A DNA stretch of 64,000 nt from Desulfomonile sp963700305 (GCA_963700305.1 CAVOXB010000026.1:1-64000), one strand, 5' to 3'. Positions 48,892 to 58,691 are shown, numbered from the stretch's first letter. The notes: generated from the letters alone by a model not told the origin. Numbers and translations are program-made.

Positions 48892-50976
48892 ATGAAGCAT
48901 TACAAGACTGAGGATGTTCGTAATGTGGCGGTCGTCTCCCACGCAGGGTCGGGAAAGACGACCTTGTGTGAAGCCATTCTCCTCGATTCCGGAGCTGTTG
49001 ACCGTCTGGGAAAGGTCACCGACGGGTCTTCAAACTTCGATTTCGAGCCGGAAGAAGTGAAGCGGGGGCTTACCATAAACGCCTCGCTGTTCACCATCGA
49101 ATGGAAAAAGAAGAAGATAAATATAATCGATACTCCAGGCGACCCGAACTTCTCGGCCGAAGTAATGGCGGGACTCAAGGCGGTGGATATAGCCATTCTC
49201 GCAGTAGACGCCGTCGATTCCATTAAACCCCTTACCGAAAAAGTTTGGGCCGCGATTGAAGCCAAAGCTGCTCCCAGACTTCTGACCATTACAAAGATGG
49301 ACAGAGAGAGAGCCGATTTTGACAAGGTCATAAATGATGCGAAAGAAATGCTTCAGGTCAAGCCTTTGGTTCTTCAGATCCCAATCGGCAAGGAAGCCAA
49401 TTTCAAGGGCGTCGTTGATATCTTGTCCATGAAGGCGGTGATCTTCGATGGAGACGGCAGGAATGTCACTCGGGCCGATATTCCCGGTGATTTGCAGGAT
49501 GAGGCCCAGTCACGGCGAGAAGTACTTATCGAAGATCTTGCGGAAGTTGATGACGCCCTAATGGAGCGCTACCTCGAAGGTGAAGAACTCGGCCCTGATG
49601 AGCTGGCGAATGCGTTGAAACAGGGAATATTGAACAGGGTATTCATGCCGGTCCTGCTCTGTTCCGGCCTTATGAATAAGGGCATTCAGCCGATTCTAGA
49701 TATATTGGCGGACGCTTGCCCGTCGCCCGCGGAAATGCCCCCTGTGGTCGGACATACCTCAGCAGGCCAAGAGGCGACTCGGAATCCTTCCCCGGATGAG
49801 CCATTCAGTGCGAGCGTTTTCAAGACCTTGGCAGATCCGTATGCAGGGCGATTGAGCCTGTTCCGCATCTATTCCGGAAAGCTGACGGCGGATTCCAATT
49901 TTTTCAATGCCAACAGAGGCTCCAAAGAGAGATTCGGCCAACTCCTGGCTATTCAGGGAAAGCACCAGAAGCAGCTTGAATCCGCTCAGGCCGGCGATAT
50001 CGTGGCTGTCGCCAAGCTCAAAGAGACATTATCCGGCGATACATTGTGCGATGAGAAGTCTCAGCTGATAATTCCGCCTGCAAATCTTCCACATGCCGTG
50101 ATCTCCTTTGCGATAGAGCCGAAAGCCAAGGGAGATGAAGAAAAAATCATGCAGAGCCTCGCCCGTCTCAGTGAAGAAGATCCCACCTTGTCAGTGAACA
50201 GGGATGCTCAGACGAATGAGTTTCTTATTTCCGGAATGGGACAAGTTCATATCGAGGTCACAGTCGAAAAGCTAAAAAGAAAATTCGGTGTGGACGTGAA
50301 CCTCAAGACCCCGAAAGTCCCTTACAAAGAGACGATAAAAGGCAAGTCCAGGGTAGAAGGCAAACTCAAGAAACAGACTGGAGGTCGTGGACAATTCGCT
50401 GTGGCCTGGTTGGAGCTTGAGCCGCTGCCCAGAGGCCAGGGTTTCGAGTTCGTGGACAAGATTGTCGGCGGTGTCATTCCCAGACAGTACATCCCAGCAG
50501 TGGAAAAGGGTGTTTTCGAAGCCATGGGGAACGGGTCTCTGGCCGGTTATCAGGTTATTGACGTCAGGGTTACAGTTGTTGACGGAAAATACCACGATGT
50601 GGATTCTTCGGAGCAGGCATTCAAGATCGCGGCATCAAAAGGATTCAAGAAAGGTATGCTCGAAGCCAACCCTGTTCTGCTTGAACCAATAATGAATCTT
50701 GAGGTCACCGTTCCCGAGGATTGCATGGGAGATGTGATGGGAGATCTCAATTCTCGTAGAGGCCGCATCATGGGAATGGATTCCAAGGGCGGCAGCCAAG
50801 CAATAAAGGCTCAAGTGCCCATGTCGGAAGTGCTTAAATACGCATCGGATCTGACGTCCATGACGTCGGGCAGGGGCATTTTCACAGTTGAGTTTTCTCA
50901 CTACGAAGAAGTGCCCGCGAATTTTGCGGAAAAGGTAATCGAGGCTTCTGGCAAGAAGTTGGAGGAAGAGGACTAG
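48892..50976 (+). CDS. Elongation factor G paralogue
   Basis: A 694-residue translation GTPase with the five-domain EF-G layout. The P-loop reads VVSHAGSGKTTLCEAI rather than the canonical AHIDAGKTT. Switch I is EEVKRGLTINAS, switch II is NIIDTPGDPNF in place of DTPGHVDF, and the NKMD motif is TKMDRERADF. Domain IV has GGRGQFAVAWLELEPLP, and domain V has MGDVMGDLNSRRGRIMGMD. These deviations mark the EF-G-like group (EF-G2-like, often called FusA-like), whose role is unsettled; it may act in ribosome recycling or under stress. AAGGGGT precedes the ATG. The ordinary fusA is presumably elsewhere. Confidence 0.88.
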   Translation: MKHYKTEDVRNVAVVSHAGSGKTTLCEAILLDSGAVDRLGKVTDGSSNFDFEPEEVKRGLTINASLFTIEWKKKKINIIDTPGDPNFSAEVMAGLKAVDIAILAVDAVDSIKPLTEKVWAAIEAKAAPRLLTITKMDRERADFDKVINDAKEMLQVKPLVLQIPIGKEANFKGVVDILSMKAVIFDGDGRNVTRADIPGDLQDEAQSRREVLIEDLAEVDDALMERYLEGEELGPDELANALKQGILNRVFMPVLLCSGLMNKGIQPILDILADACPSPAEMPPVVGHTSAGQEATRNPSPDEPFSASVFKTLADPYAGRLSLFRIYSGKLTADSNFFNANRGSKERFGQLLAIQGKHQKQLESAQAGDIVAVAKLKETLSGDTLCDEKSQLIIPPANLPHAVISFAIEPKAKGDEEKIMQSLARLSEEDPTLSVNRDAQTNEFLISGMGQVHIEVTVEKLKRKFGVDVNLKTPKVPYKETIKGKSRVEGKLKKQTGGRGQFAVAWLELEPLPRGQGFEFVDKIVGGVIPRQYIPAVEKGVFEAMGNGSLAGYQVIDVRVTVVDGKYHDVDSSEQAFKIAASKGFKKGMLEANPVLLEPIMNLEVTVPEDCMGDVMGDLNSRRGRIMGMDSKGGSQAIKAQVPMSEVLKYASDLTSMTSGRGIFTVEFSHYEEVPANFAEKVIEASGKKLEEED

Positions 50977-51256
50977 AGAGCTGGTCACTGAGTCAGATAG
51001 GTAAGAAAAACGAGAGCGGCCGACAGAGGAGGTCAGCTCCTTTATTCCATAGAGGAGGCGGCCTCCGGCCTGTCGACCTCTGAACAGCCGTGTCCCTAGT
51101 GAACCTCCTTTAGTCGGAATGATGACAAAGGTTGCCGAGTCAGAGCCAGATGACTTGAATTGAGATGACTGAGGCACTGGGGTCCCAGAGATGTTGAAAA
51201 ACCATCTTTTTTCAGACTATGTTTATTACGGTCAATAGCCCGACAGGTGATACGAA

Positions 51257-51694
51257 ATGTCTTCAGGAACAATAATCGCTGTTTGTACTAGTGTAAAAAA
51301 GGGGACCACCAAGGCAGAGGTGGGATCGGCAGTTGTAGAAAAAGGATTCGGCCTCAAAGGCGATGCACATGGTGGAGACTGGCATAGACAGATATCGCTC
51401 CTGTCAATGGAGCAAATAGAAAAGATGAAAGAAAAGGGCTTCGACGTAAAGCCCGGCAGCTTCGCCGAAAACCTGACCACGAGAGGCTTTGATCTGGGTG
51501 CTGTAAAGATTGGGGATCGTATTAAGGTGGGCGAGACCGTACTTCTGGAAGTAACGCAGATAGGCAAAGAATGTCACACTCGATGTGCGATTTACAACAA
51601 GATCGGCGAGTGCATAATGCCTGAACAGGGGGTTTTCACAAGAATTATTGAAGGAGGCGAGGTTCGCGTCGGAGACCTTATTGAACTAATCTAG
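51257..51694 (+). CDS. MOSC domain protein
   Basis: A 145-residue stand-alone MOSC domain. Motifs are GFGLKGDAHGGDWHRQISLLS, GSFAENLTTRGFDLGAVKIGDRI and the conserved Cys in IGKECHTRCAIY. This Cys handles sulfur or binds the molybdenum cofactor in the family (MOCO sulfurase C-terminal, YiiM). GGTGA lies upstream of the ATG. Given mog elsewhere in the window, a role in pterin or sulfur delivery is plausible but not shown. Confidence 0.85.
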   Translation: MSSGTIIAVCTSVKKGTTKAEVGSAVVEKGFGLKGDAHGGDWHRQISLLSMEQIEKMKEKGFDVKPGSFAENLTTRGFDLGAVKIGDRIKVGETVLLEVTQIGKECHTRCAIYNKIGECIMPEQGVFTRIIEGGEVRVGDLIELI

Positions 51695-51889
51695 ATTTTG
51701 GCAAGTAAACTCATGAGCATTCCGATATGATCACTTAATGCCATGTTGCTGGAAGAATTTTCTCACTGGCAACTGAAAATTATTGCTTAGTCTTGTGCAA
51801 CGCCCCGCCAGTCCATATCGTTATTAAAACACTCCTGAGTAATTTGACGTAATGTTGAAGTGTCAAATTATGCCTTGAAAGGAGGATTA

Positions 51890-52087
51890 ATGCCCTTCCC
51901 AGAGGATTCCGATCAAATAAGATCGATGATAGAGAGAATGCTTCTAAAGGAAATGGATTCCAGCGGCAGAATAATGGTGCGAAGCCTGGACAAAATTCAC
52001 GCCAGGACCGGAGTAACATATGTCACTATTTCGGAGATAGCACGTCGGCTGGAAGAAGGATATTTTCACAGCATGCCGATTCTTTGA
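51890..52087 (+). CDS. Small protein of unknown function
   Basis: A 65-residue protein starting MPFPEDSDQIRSMIERMLLKEM, with a very strong AAAGGAGG seven bases before the ATG. It is predicted alpha-helical. The second half, IHARTGVTYVTISEIARRLEEGYF, looks like half of a helix-turn-helix. It is probably cytosolic. It lies 134 bases before tRNA-Gly and is not recognised. Confidence 0.6.
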   Translation: MPFPEDSDQIRSMIERMLLKEMDSSGRIMVRSLDKIHARTGVTYVTISEIARRLEEGYFHSMPIL

Positions 52088-52182
52088 ATAAATTTAGAGG
52101 CCTTATTCAATGAGGATTTCACTGTCCAAATAATTCGACCGAAGGATACCCGCAGCTTCAGCAAGTCCTGGAGGAAAAGGGG

Positions 52183-52210
52183 TTGACAACCAATGAGCCC
52201 CCAGTATATT
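52183..52210 (+). promoter_or_regulatory. Sigma-70-type promoter of tRNA-Gly
   Basis: A -35 TTGACA (52183-52188) and a -10 TATATT (52205-52210) are separated by 16 bases. They end 11 bases before the tRNA. Confidence 0.75.
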
Positions 52211-52221
52211 ATTGGCGGATT

Positions 52222-52296
<75 letters not shown>

Positions 52297-52436
52297 CCAA
52301 GTTATCAACTGTCGGTAGAATAGACCCCCGAAAAGGTGGCGGCAACTTTTTTGGGGGTTCTTAGTTCTGGTACCCCGTGTCGTCTCCGTTTCCTTAAGCG
52401 CGGGCGCCATTTTCAAACCCGCCGAGAAGGTACAAT

Positions 52437-52847
52437 ATGGAAACAAAAAACAGAGAAAGCGCCGAACAACAGAGAACAGGGCCAATTGACCAGAAGAAGT
52501 CGAAAACGCTCGCGCTCATCGACAAGACAATCAGAGAAATGCAACAACCGGAACTTGCGAAAATCGCTTTCTCCATCAAGTACTGGCATGATGAATCATG
52601 CCCCGACGACGAGCTTTACATTACAGGTCCGCAGTCCGGATCCAACCCGAAAGGTCTTCTCGTCCTTGAACACACCAAGCACTCCGAACGCTCAAGGATT
52701 TGGAGAAAAAAGATTCGTCATAGACTGGCGCAAACCCCGAGGAATGAGCTCGTTTCAGTCATCATGGACGAAGCCGACCGTATGAGCAATCCGGATCTAC
52801 AGCACTTATCACGGTCGTTGTCGGCGCTTCAGCAGCGGAAGGGATGA
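52437..52847 (+). CDS. Hypothetical protein
   Basis: A 136-residue charged cytosolic protein, starting METKNRESAEQQRTG with AGAAGG upstream. It contains YWHDESCPDDELYITGPQSG and RSRIWRKKIRHRLAQTP and is rich in Lys, Arg and Asp. No family is recognised and there is no membrane segment. It begins 140 bases after the tRNA, so no attachment-site evidence ties the two. Confidence 0.6.
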   Translation: METKNRESAEQQRTGPIDQKKSKTLALIDKTIREMQQPELAKIAFSIKYWHDESCPDDELYITGPQSGSNPKGLLVLEHTKHSERSRIWRKKIRHRLAQTPRNELVSVIMDEADRMSNPDLQHLSRSLSALQQRKG

Positions 52848-52966
52848 GCCTGGCTTGTGCATGAACATAAAACGGACGCATAGCGCGGAGGCCGGCGACC
52901 ATGCCTTGCATATCGGCCAATTAGGTTTAATGTAATAGTGGATCGAATATCTTGGAGGCTATGAGA

Positions 52967-53245
52967 ATGCAACAATCCAAGTTCTTCGTAATTGTGATCG
53001 CTGGACTCGCCACGATGTTTGTGTTGGCTTGTATCGTACCCACGACCAGCTCGGCTCAAGGTGCCGATTTCTTCGATAAATTTCGGCAATGTAAGGTTGA
53101 TTGTAACGAAGCATATGGCGGACTGGACATTTTCCCGTCACCAAGGGCACCTCAAGGTCATGCAGACTGCATGTTGAAATGTGAACGTCGGTTCTGGAAG
53201 GACTTTGACAAGGACACTAGGGTAAGAGGAGACGCGAGAGATTGA
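52967..53245 (+). CDS. Small exported twin-CX3C protein
   Basis: A 92-residue protein. From the ATG at 52967 (GGAGG eight bases upstream; an alternative ATG lies two codons earlier) the signal peptide is KFFVIVIAGLATMFVLACIV. The mature part carries two CX3C motifs, CKVDC and CMLKC, 21 residues apart, in a helical setting. This matches the twin-CX3C plan of CHCH and small Tim-like folds, which form two disulfides. No family is assigned. Confidence 0.6.
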   Translation: MQQSKFFVIVIAGLATMFVLACIVPTTSSAQGADFFDKFRQCKVDCNEAYGGLDIFPSPRAPQGHADCMLKCERRFWKDFDKDTRVRGDARD

Positions 53246-53382
53246 CGAAACAAATTCTCTTTCAAATTTGCAGGGCTCGAGCACATTGGAGACAAGCGTA
53301 AGTCCTTGTTGAGCCGCACACTCCTTTTCCAGTGTCAACTATTACATCTCAAACATATAAGCAAGTTCAGCGTTGAGCAGCC

Positions 53383-54210
53383 TCATCCAGTGTTCGCCGA
53401 TTTGCGACGAGATGCCTGTTTCGGTTTATTTTTCTCTCCAGCCCTGGCGAGGCTCTGTTCCAGTGCTGCCATCAGGCTTATTACTCTACCTTCTGTCTTG
53501 GTCGGAGGAATTTCTGTGATTATCTCTTCGCCCTGGACTTTCTTTTCTATCATTTCCTTGATTCGATCACGCAAATCATCATGATATTTGTCCGGTTGGA
53601 ATTTTTCCTCCAATGAATCAATCAGTTGCTGGGCCATTGCGAGTTCCTTGTCGCTCATCGGAGTCTCTTTGGGAACTCCATCCAGTTCATTGATAGAGAT
53701 CACCTCGTCAGCAAATCGCATAGTTTCGAGACAGATGACGTTTTCTAAGGGACGCAGGGTTGCCAGATACTCTTTCTGACGCATCACGAATTTTGCTATA
53801 GCTACTTTTCTGGACTTCTGCATCGCCTGAACCAGCAATTGATATGCCTTAGCAGCGTGTTCTTCGGGCAGAAGGTAATAAGGCTTTTCGTAATAGATGG
53901 GATCGATTGAAGACAGATCCACGAATTCAGCGATGTCTATCGTCCGTTTTGCTTCCGGTGTCACGGCTTCCAATTCTTTTTCCGTGACCACAACGTACTG
54001 ATCCGGTGCGATCTCGTATCCCTTTACGATGTCCTTCCGCGGTATTTCCCGGTCGTCGCCGCCGCAGACCAATTTTTGCCTTACGCGGCATTTTGTCTTT
54101 TCATGGATCTGATGGAAGTGTACACCTACGTCCTTTGTTGCAGGGATCAGTTTCACAGGAATGTTTACTAATCCGAAGCTTATGGATCCTGTCCACATTG
54201 CTCTGGGCAT
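53383..54210 (-). CDS. ku: Ku protein (non-homologous end joining)
   Basis: A 275-residue prokaryotic Ku that binds DNA ends as a homodimer ring and recruits LigD. It starts MPRAMWTGSISFGLVNIPVKL with GGAGGG upstream. The core shows HFHQIHEKTKCRVRQKLVC, VVVTEKELEAVTPEAKRTIDI, YYEKPYYLLPEEHAAKAYQL and a Lys-rich tail. Prokaryotic Ku is usually beside ligD; no ligase is in this window. A longer frame to 54270 is less likely. Confidence 0.92.
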   Translation of the reverse strand: MPRAMWTGSISFGLVNIPVKLIPATKDVGVHFHQIHEKTKCRVRQKLVCGGDDREIPRKDIVKGYEIAPDQYVVVTEKELEAVTPEAKRTIDIAEFVDLSSIDPIYYEKPYYLLPEEHAAKAYQLLVQAMQKSRKVAIAKFVMRQKEYLATLRPLENVICLETMRFADEVISINELDGVPKETPMSDKELAMAQQLIDSLEEKFQPDKYHDDLRDRIKEMIEKKVQGEEIITEIPPTKTEGRVISLMAALEQSLARAGEKNKPKQASRRKSANTG

Positions 54211-54587
54211 TGGGACCCTCCGTTGCTGGCATTTCAAGTCTGCGCAATCGCGCGAGTTACCGTTTCTCAATTAATTTGCGCATCAATAGCCGTTTGCGCT
54301 AACCTACTCTGCTTTTTGGACAATCAGGCGTCACAAATTGTTGCAGTCGTGCCAGACAACCGGCGATATTCATCTGATTCTAGATTTCTCGCTTCATAGT
54401 CCTCGGTAGTGAACGCAGCCGCACTGAATTAGATTGTTGCAGCAAAGGCCATTTTCATATAGTTGTATAGACTCGTCACCGAGACTGCTTCCTAAAACAG
54501 CTCGTTTCTTCTTTCCGTTCGGTCCCGGTGGATGGATGCCGTGAGCACTGATGTGGTTCGCACGGCGTGTTCTCAGAGAGACTAGCT

Positions 54588-55507
54588 ATGAAATGCCCTC
54601 AATGCGGATGCAAACAGCCTGATTCAAATTCAGAATGTTCCCGCTGCGGTATAGTGTTCGCCAAAATGCGCGGAGAAATTGAACCGCAGCTCAATGCGGC
54701 TGACCCACTCGCCGTGACTTGGGACAACGAATCTGAAGGAGATTTTTCCCCAGAGCCTCGATTGCTCGACCGGAACGGCTGGATAATGCTTGCCGTGGGT
54801 CCGGTCGTTGCTTTGATCAGTTTCATGTTCTTTTTGGCTGAAATGGACGTTCTCTGTTTTCGAGATCCTGGTTCATGAGATGGGTCACGCGATATTCGGC
54901 TGGATCTTCGGGTATCCGTCGCTCCCGGCCTTCGACCTCATCTGGGGTGGAGGAGTTACTGTTCACGTGGACAGGTCCACAGCATTGCTGCTTTTGGTCT
55001 ATGCACTGCTTGTAGGGTTAATTGTCGTGTACAGACGCAATAAGGCTACTGTCGCTGTGATTGGTGTAATCATCGTCGTGCATCTCTTTTTGTACATTCA
55101 CCAAATATCACTCGCTGTTAATGATCGCCATGGGCCATGGAACCGAACTCGTAATCGGCGGGCTTTTCATTTATAGAGCTTTGAGCGGTCGAGCCATTAT
55201 TCATTACGTGGAGCGTCCTTTGTACTCGGTCATCGGCTTCTTCATGGTATTCTCCAATATGGCGCTTTCGTACAGGCTCGTGACGAGTTGGTACGAACGC
55301 GGTGCATATGCCGCAGCCAAGGGTGGCCATATGGAGATGGATTTCATCCGCATTGCCAGAGATCACCTGAATTGGAAACTGACTTCTGTGGCTTTGTTGT
55401 TCCTGGTTCTTTCCATTCTTACCCCTTTTATAGCGTATTTGGCGGTTCGTTATGAACAATACATTTATGCGGCACTGATCAAGCTATTGAAAAGACAGCC
55501 TACTTAG
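54588..55507 (+). CDS. M50-like membrane metalloprotease with N-terminal zinc ribbon, two frameshifts
   Basis: Joined frames give about 305 residues. Residues 1-30 form a zinc ribbon (MKCPQCGCKQPDSNSECSRCG). A membrane helix (WIMLAVGPVVALISFMFFLAE) follows, then FEILVHEMGHAIFGWIFGYP with the zinc-protease HExxH motif. More helices follow, including TALLLLVYALLVGLIVVYR, with MGHGTELVIGGLFIYRAL and the final segment LTSVALLFLVLSILTPFIAYLAV. HEMGH inside membrane helices suggests an M50 site-2 protease relative. Shifts lie near 54848 and 55110. The start may alternatively be 54567. Substrate unknown. Confidence 0.65.
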
Positions 55508-55550
55508 AAGACCCAACTGTTTCGGCCGATTCATGAGGATATGACTGACT

Positions 55551-56471
55551 ATGCGATGTGCAACCGCAGCTAAGCAAATATCGATCCCTCAAAATATACC
55601 CGTGAGCGGTGTTTTGCTGCTTCTGATGCTGAGCTTTTTGTGGGGCGGAAGCATGGTCAGCATTAAAATCAGCAACCAGGGCGTCCCTCCGATACTTGCG
55701 GCAGCCATAAGATCTGTTTTTGCGTCATTTTTTCTCTGGATATACTTGCGCATTCAGTGCCAGAAAGCCTTTTTTCCGCGTGAGCATCTAGTTCACGGCA
55801 TTGCCATAGGAGGGTTGTTCGGCGCTGAATTCCTGCTCCTGTATTGGGGAATCGCTTACACGGACGCGTCGAGGGCAGTGATATTTTTGTACACCCATCC
55901 GTTTTTCGTAGCCGTGGGAGCTCATTTTTTTCTGGCAGGAGATCGCCTCACCGTAGCCAAGATCGTGGGATTGCTTCTCGCGTTCGCAGGACTTGTGTCA
56001 GTATTCGGAGAAAGACCGTCCACACTAAAACCGCTTTATTGGGTCGGGGATTTAATGGAAATGGCGGCCGGCTTTTTGTGGGCGGCGACCACGGTTTACA
56101 TCAAGAAGTTCGTCTTGGGCAGGGATGTAGATCACTATCAGACTCTGTTCGCACAACTTTTCTATTCAATTCCGGTCTTGATTGTCGGCTCGCTCATATT
56201 CGAGTGGGGTCGACCGTTGGAGTTCACGCCATCGGTGGTGATAGCCCTGTTTTATCAGACTGTGATCGTTGCGACCATAAGTTATGTCCTATGGTTCTGG
56301 ATGATTCATAATTATCAGGTTAGCCGCCTGGCTGCGTTCACTTTCCTCGCGCCTTTGTTCGGAGTCACGTTGAGCTACTTCATCTTGGGCGAATCGCTGT
56401 CATTGCTTTTGCTGATAGGACTGTGCCTTGTTGCTGTGGGAATTTACCTTGTGAATCGTCCCGGGTCGTAG
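55551..56471 (+). CDS. EamA-family permease (drug/metabolite transporter)
   Basis: A 306-residue inner-membrane protein with ten hydrophobic helices and two EamA repeats (LLLLMLSFLWGGSMVSIKIS to the middle, and GDLMEMAAGFLWAATTVYIKK to the end). The short loop signature LYWGIAYTDASRAVIFLYTHPFF is typical. Such carriers export amino acids, metabolites or drugs; the substrate cannot be read from sequence. The start follows the previous gene by 43 bases. Confidence 0.88.
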   Translation: MRCATAAKQISIPQNIPVSGVLLLLMLSFLWGGSMVSIKISNQGVPPILAAAIRSVFASFFLWIYLRIQCQKAFFPREHLVHGIAIGGLFGAEFLLLYWGIAYTDASRAVIFLYTHPFFVAVGAHFFLAGDRLTVAKIVGLLLAFAGLVSVFGERPSTLKPLYWVGDLMEMAAGFLWAATTVYIKKFVLGRDVDHYQTLFAQLFYSIPVLIVGSLIFEWGRPLEFTPSVVIALFYQTVIVATISYVLWFWMIHNYQVSRLAAFTFLAPLFGVTLSYFILGESLSLLLLIGLCLVAVGIYLVNRPGS

Positions 56472-56624
56472 TCAGAAATGACCGGCAAGATTCCGGTCAT
56501 CGCATCAAGAGGGGGAGCGGTACCTTACCTGTCATTTTTCAAGATTGTTGATCGGACCTGTTGTGCTCGGGCGAAGAGGCTGAACACCTACCAGGGTTGG
56601 GCCAGCGGTAAAAGGATCCGCTAA

Positions 56625-57086
56625 TTATTTCATAACAATGGTGACTTCGCCTCGGACGCATTCCTCCCCATTCGCAAAGATCGAACACGCGATTACGCGG
56701 CTAGTGGCCCCTTTCTTTACAAGGCGGGCTCGTAGAGTCAATTCAGCTTCCAGGGGCGTGGCCTTAAGGAATTCTACGTTCATCGCCCGAGTCCAACCTG
56801 ATGCCAATTCTGGGCTGGACGCGAGTTCGATTCCTTGCGCACGACATTCCAGAGCGAAGGCTGTCCACGCGGAATGGCAGTCGATGAGAGTACAGGAAAC
56901 GCCTCCGTTGAGATATCCCGGATATGAGCAATGATGAGGCTGAGCTTTCCACTTGCCCACACCTTCGTCACCCTCCAGGAAACTCTTGATGTGCAGGCCC
57001 TTCGGATTATCCGAGCCACATCCGTAACAATGGCGAATCGCCGCCTCTGGATGTAGCTGATCTTGAAGAGGGATTTGTGTCGACAT
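56625..57086 (-). CDS. PaaI-like hotdog-fold thioesterase
   Basis: A 153-residue protein. It shows HCYGCGSDNPKGLHIKSF near the start, SYPGYLNGGVSCTLIDCHSAW in the helix-strand core, and MNVEFLKATPLEAELTLRARLVKKG, the standard hotdog thioesterase order. The N-terminal CYGCG may bind a metal. It acts on an acyl-CoA or similar thioester, substrate unknown. It is next to the pycB-type gene in the same direction, with 78 bases between. Confidence 0.8.
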   Translation of the reverse strand: MSTQIPLQDQLHPEAAIRHCYGCGSDNPKGLHIKSFLEGDEGVGKWKAQPHHCSYPGYLNGGVSCTLIDCHSAWTAFALECRAQGIELASSPELASGWTRAMNVEFLKATPLEAELTLRARLVKKGATSRVIACSIFANGEECVRGEVTIVMK

Positions 57087-57164
57087 TTGTTCTCTCGCAA
57101 AATGTTAGAGGGAAACTCGGTGCAAGTTTCCCCCGTCAAAAAAGATATTCCGTTACCGCTTTGC

Positions 57165-58499
57165 CTACTTATTCGCCTCGAAATACCCCGCTGCTTCATG
57201 GGGAAAGATCGCATGTATCAGGATTTCTTCGTCAGTGAGTCCAGGAAATTTTTTCTCAAGTTCAGGCCACATTGGCGGCAACAGTTCCGCAGGACGGATA
57301 TTGACCGGCTTCTCATCTTTAAGAACCCTTGCCTGTAGCTCTTTGTTAACGGGCGCCGGGGTCTCGCCGTAAAGGCCCTTAAGTAAGTTGGCTGTATGAT
57401 TGGCTATGATTTTGTATCGGCCCAGCAAAACATTAAATGTGGCTTGAGATACAACGATTTGCGACGTAGGAGTAACAAGCGGAATCCAGCCGAGGTCTTC
57501 ACGCACTTTCGGGATTTCCTCAATTATCTCGTCAAGTCTGTTGAGAGCATTCTGTTGCCTCAACTGGCTGGATAGATTGGACATAACTCCACCGGGAATC
57601 TGTGTAACCAGCATTTTGCAGTCCACTCCGCTGTAGGGAGCCTCGAACTCGGTGTAAAGAGCTCTGACCGCCCTGGCCTCTTCCGCTGCCTGTGTGAGCT
57701 TGGCAAGGTCGCAACCGGTATCGTAACCCAATCGATGAAGCGAATAAACCAATGATTCTGTGCACGGATGCCCAGTGCCGCCGGCAAATGGGCTGAGCAC
57801 TGAATCTATCATATCGCAACCGGCCTCAACCGCTTTGAGCGTGGACATCATGCCTAGTCCGCAATTGTCGTGGGTATGCAAATGTATAGGAAGACTGACT
57901 GCCTTCTTGAGGCTTGATACCAGCTCAAACGTGGTGGAGGGGTCGATCAGGCCGGCCATGTCTTTGATAGCAATCTGATCCACACCCTTATCCTCGAGCT
58001 GCCGCGCTTTGGAGACGAACTTCTCTATGGTGTGTACAGGACTAATTGTGTAGCAAACTGCTCCTTCAGCAATTTTCCCTGCTTCTTTGACCGCTCTGAT
58101 GACAGCCTCATGATTTCTCATATCGTCAAGAGCGTCGAAAATTCTGAATACGTCAATTCCATTGCGCGCAGCCACATGCACAAACTTGTTGACCACGTCG
58201 TCTGGGAAATTGGAATAAGCGACTAGATTTTGGCCCCGAATAAGCATCATGCTCTTGACGTTGGGCATTGCGGCTTTTAGCCTACGAGCGTGCTCCCATG
58301 GATCTTCCCGAAGGAATCGAACACACACGTCGAAAGTGGCTCCGCCCCAGGTTTCTGCACCATAAATACCAGTAGCCGCAAGCTTGTTTGCCACTTTCAG
58401 CAGATCCTCCAATTTGATCCTTGTAGCCACTTTGCTCTGGGAACCGTCTCTTAAGGTGATATCGAATATTCTTACGTGCTTCGGTCTCTCGGGTTTCAT
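57165..58499 (-). CDS. pycB: Pyruvate/oxaloacetate carboxyltransferase subunit (PycB type, no biotin domain)
   Basis: A 444-residue protein. It has a DRE-TIM barrel with VRIFDITLRDGSQSKVATRI, the GAETWGGATFDVCVRFLREDPW signature, VCYTISPVHT, the metal-site QIAIKDMAG and LPIHLHTHDNCGLG, and a carboxylase-type C-terminal region. This moves a carboxyl group from biotin to pyruvate or from oxaloacetate. The AMKM biotin-lysine domain found at the end of longer homologues is absent, so a separate biotin carrier is needed; none is in the window. The ATG at 58499 has GGAGG upstream, so the longer frame to 58676 is rejected. Confidence 0.9.
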   Translation of the reverse strand: MKPERPKHVRIFDITLRDGSQSKVATRIKLEDLLKVANKLAATGIYGAETWGGATFDVCVRFLREDPWEHARRLKAAMPNVKSMMLIRGQNLVAYSNFPDDVVNKFVHVAARNGIDVFRIFDALDDMRNHEAVIRAVKEAGKIAEGAVCYTISPVHTIEKFVSKARQLEDKGVDQIAIKDMAGLIDPSTTFELVSSLKKAVSLPIHLHTHDNCGLGMMSTLKAVEAGCDMIDSVLSPFAGGTGHPCTESLVYSLHRLGYDTGCDLAKLTQAAEEARAVRALYTEFEAPYSGVDCKMLVTQIPGGVMSNLSSQLRQQNALNRLDEIIEEIPKVREDLGWIPLVTPTSQIVVSQATFNVLLGRYKIIANHTANLLKGLYGETPAPVNKELQARVLKDEKPVNIRPAELLPPMWPELEKKFPGLTDEEILIHAIFPHEAAGYFEANK

Positions 58500-58691
58500 G
58501 CAGGCCTCCGGTTTTCCTTTATTTTCTTGACGCTTCCTCCGGCGTGTCGGCTTCTCATTTGACCGACAAGCCAATCTGCCACAAGTTGAGTCGGTTGGGA
58601 ACGTAGGCGCGTAGAAGTACCGCCAACCATAAAATGAATGTCGAATTATCTTCTCATAAAAATATCCGCGGACCAATGCGCAAATGCAATG

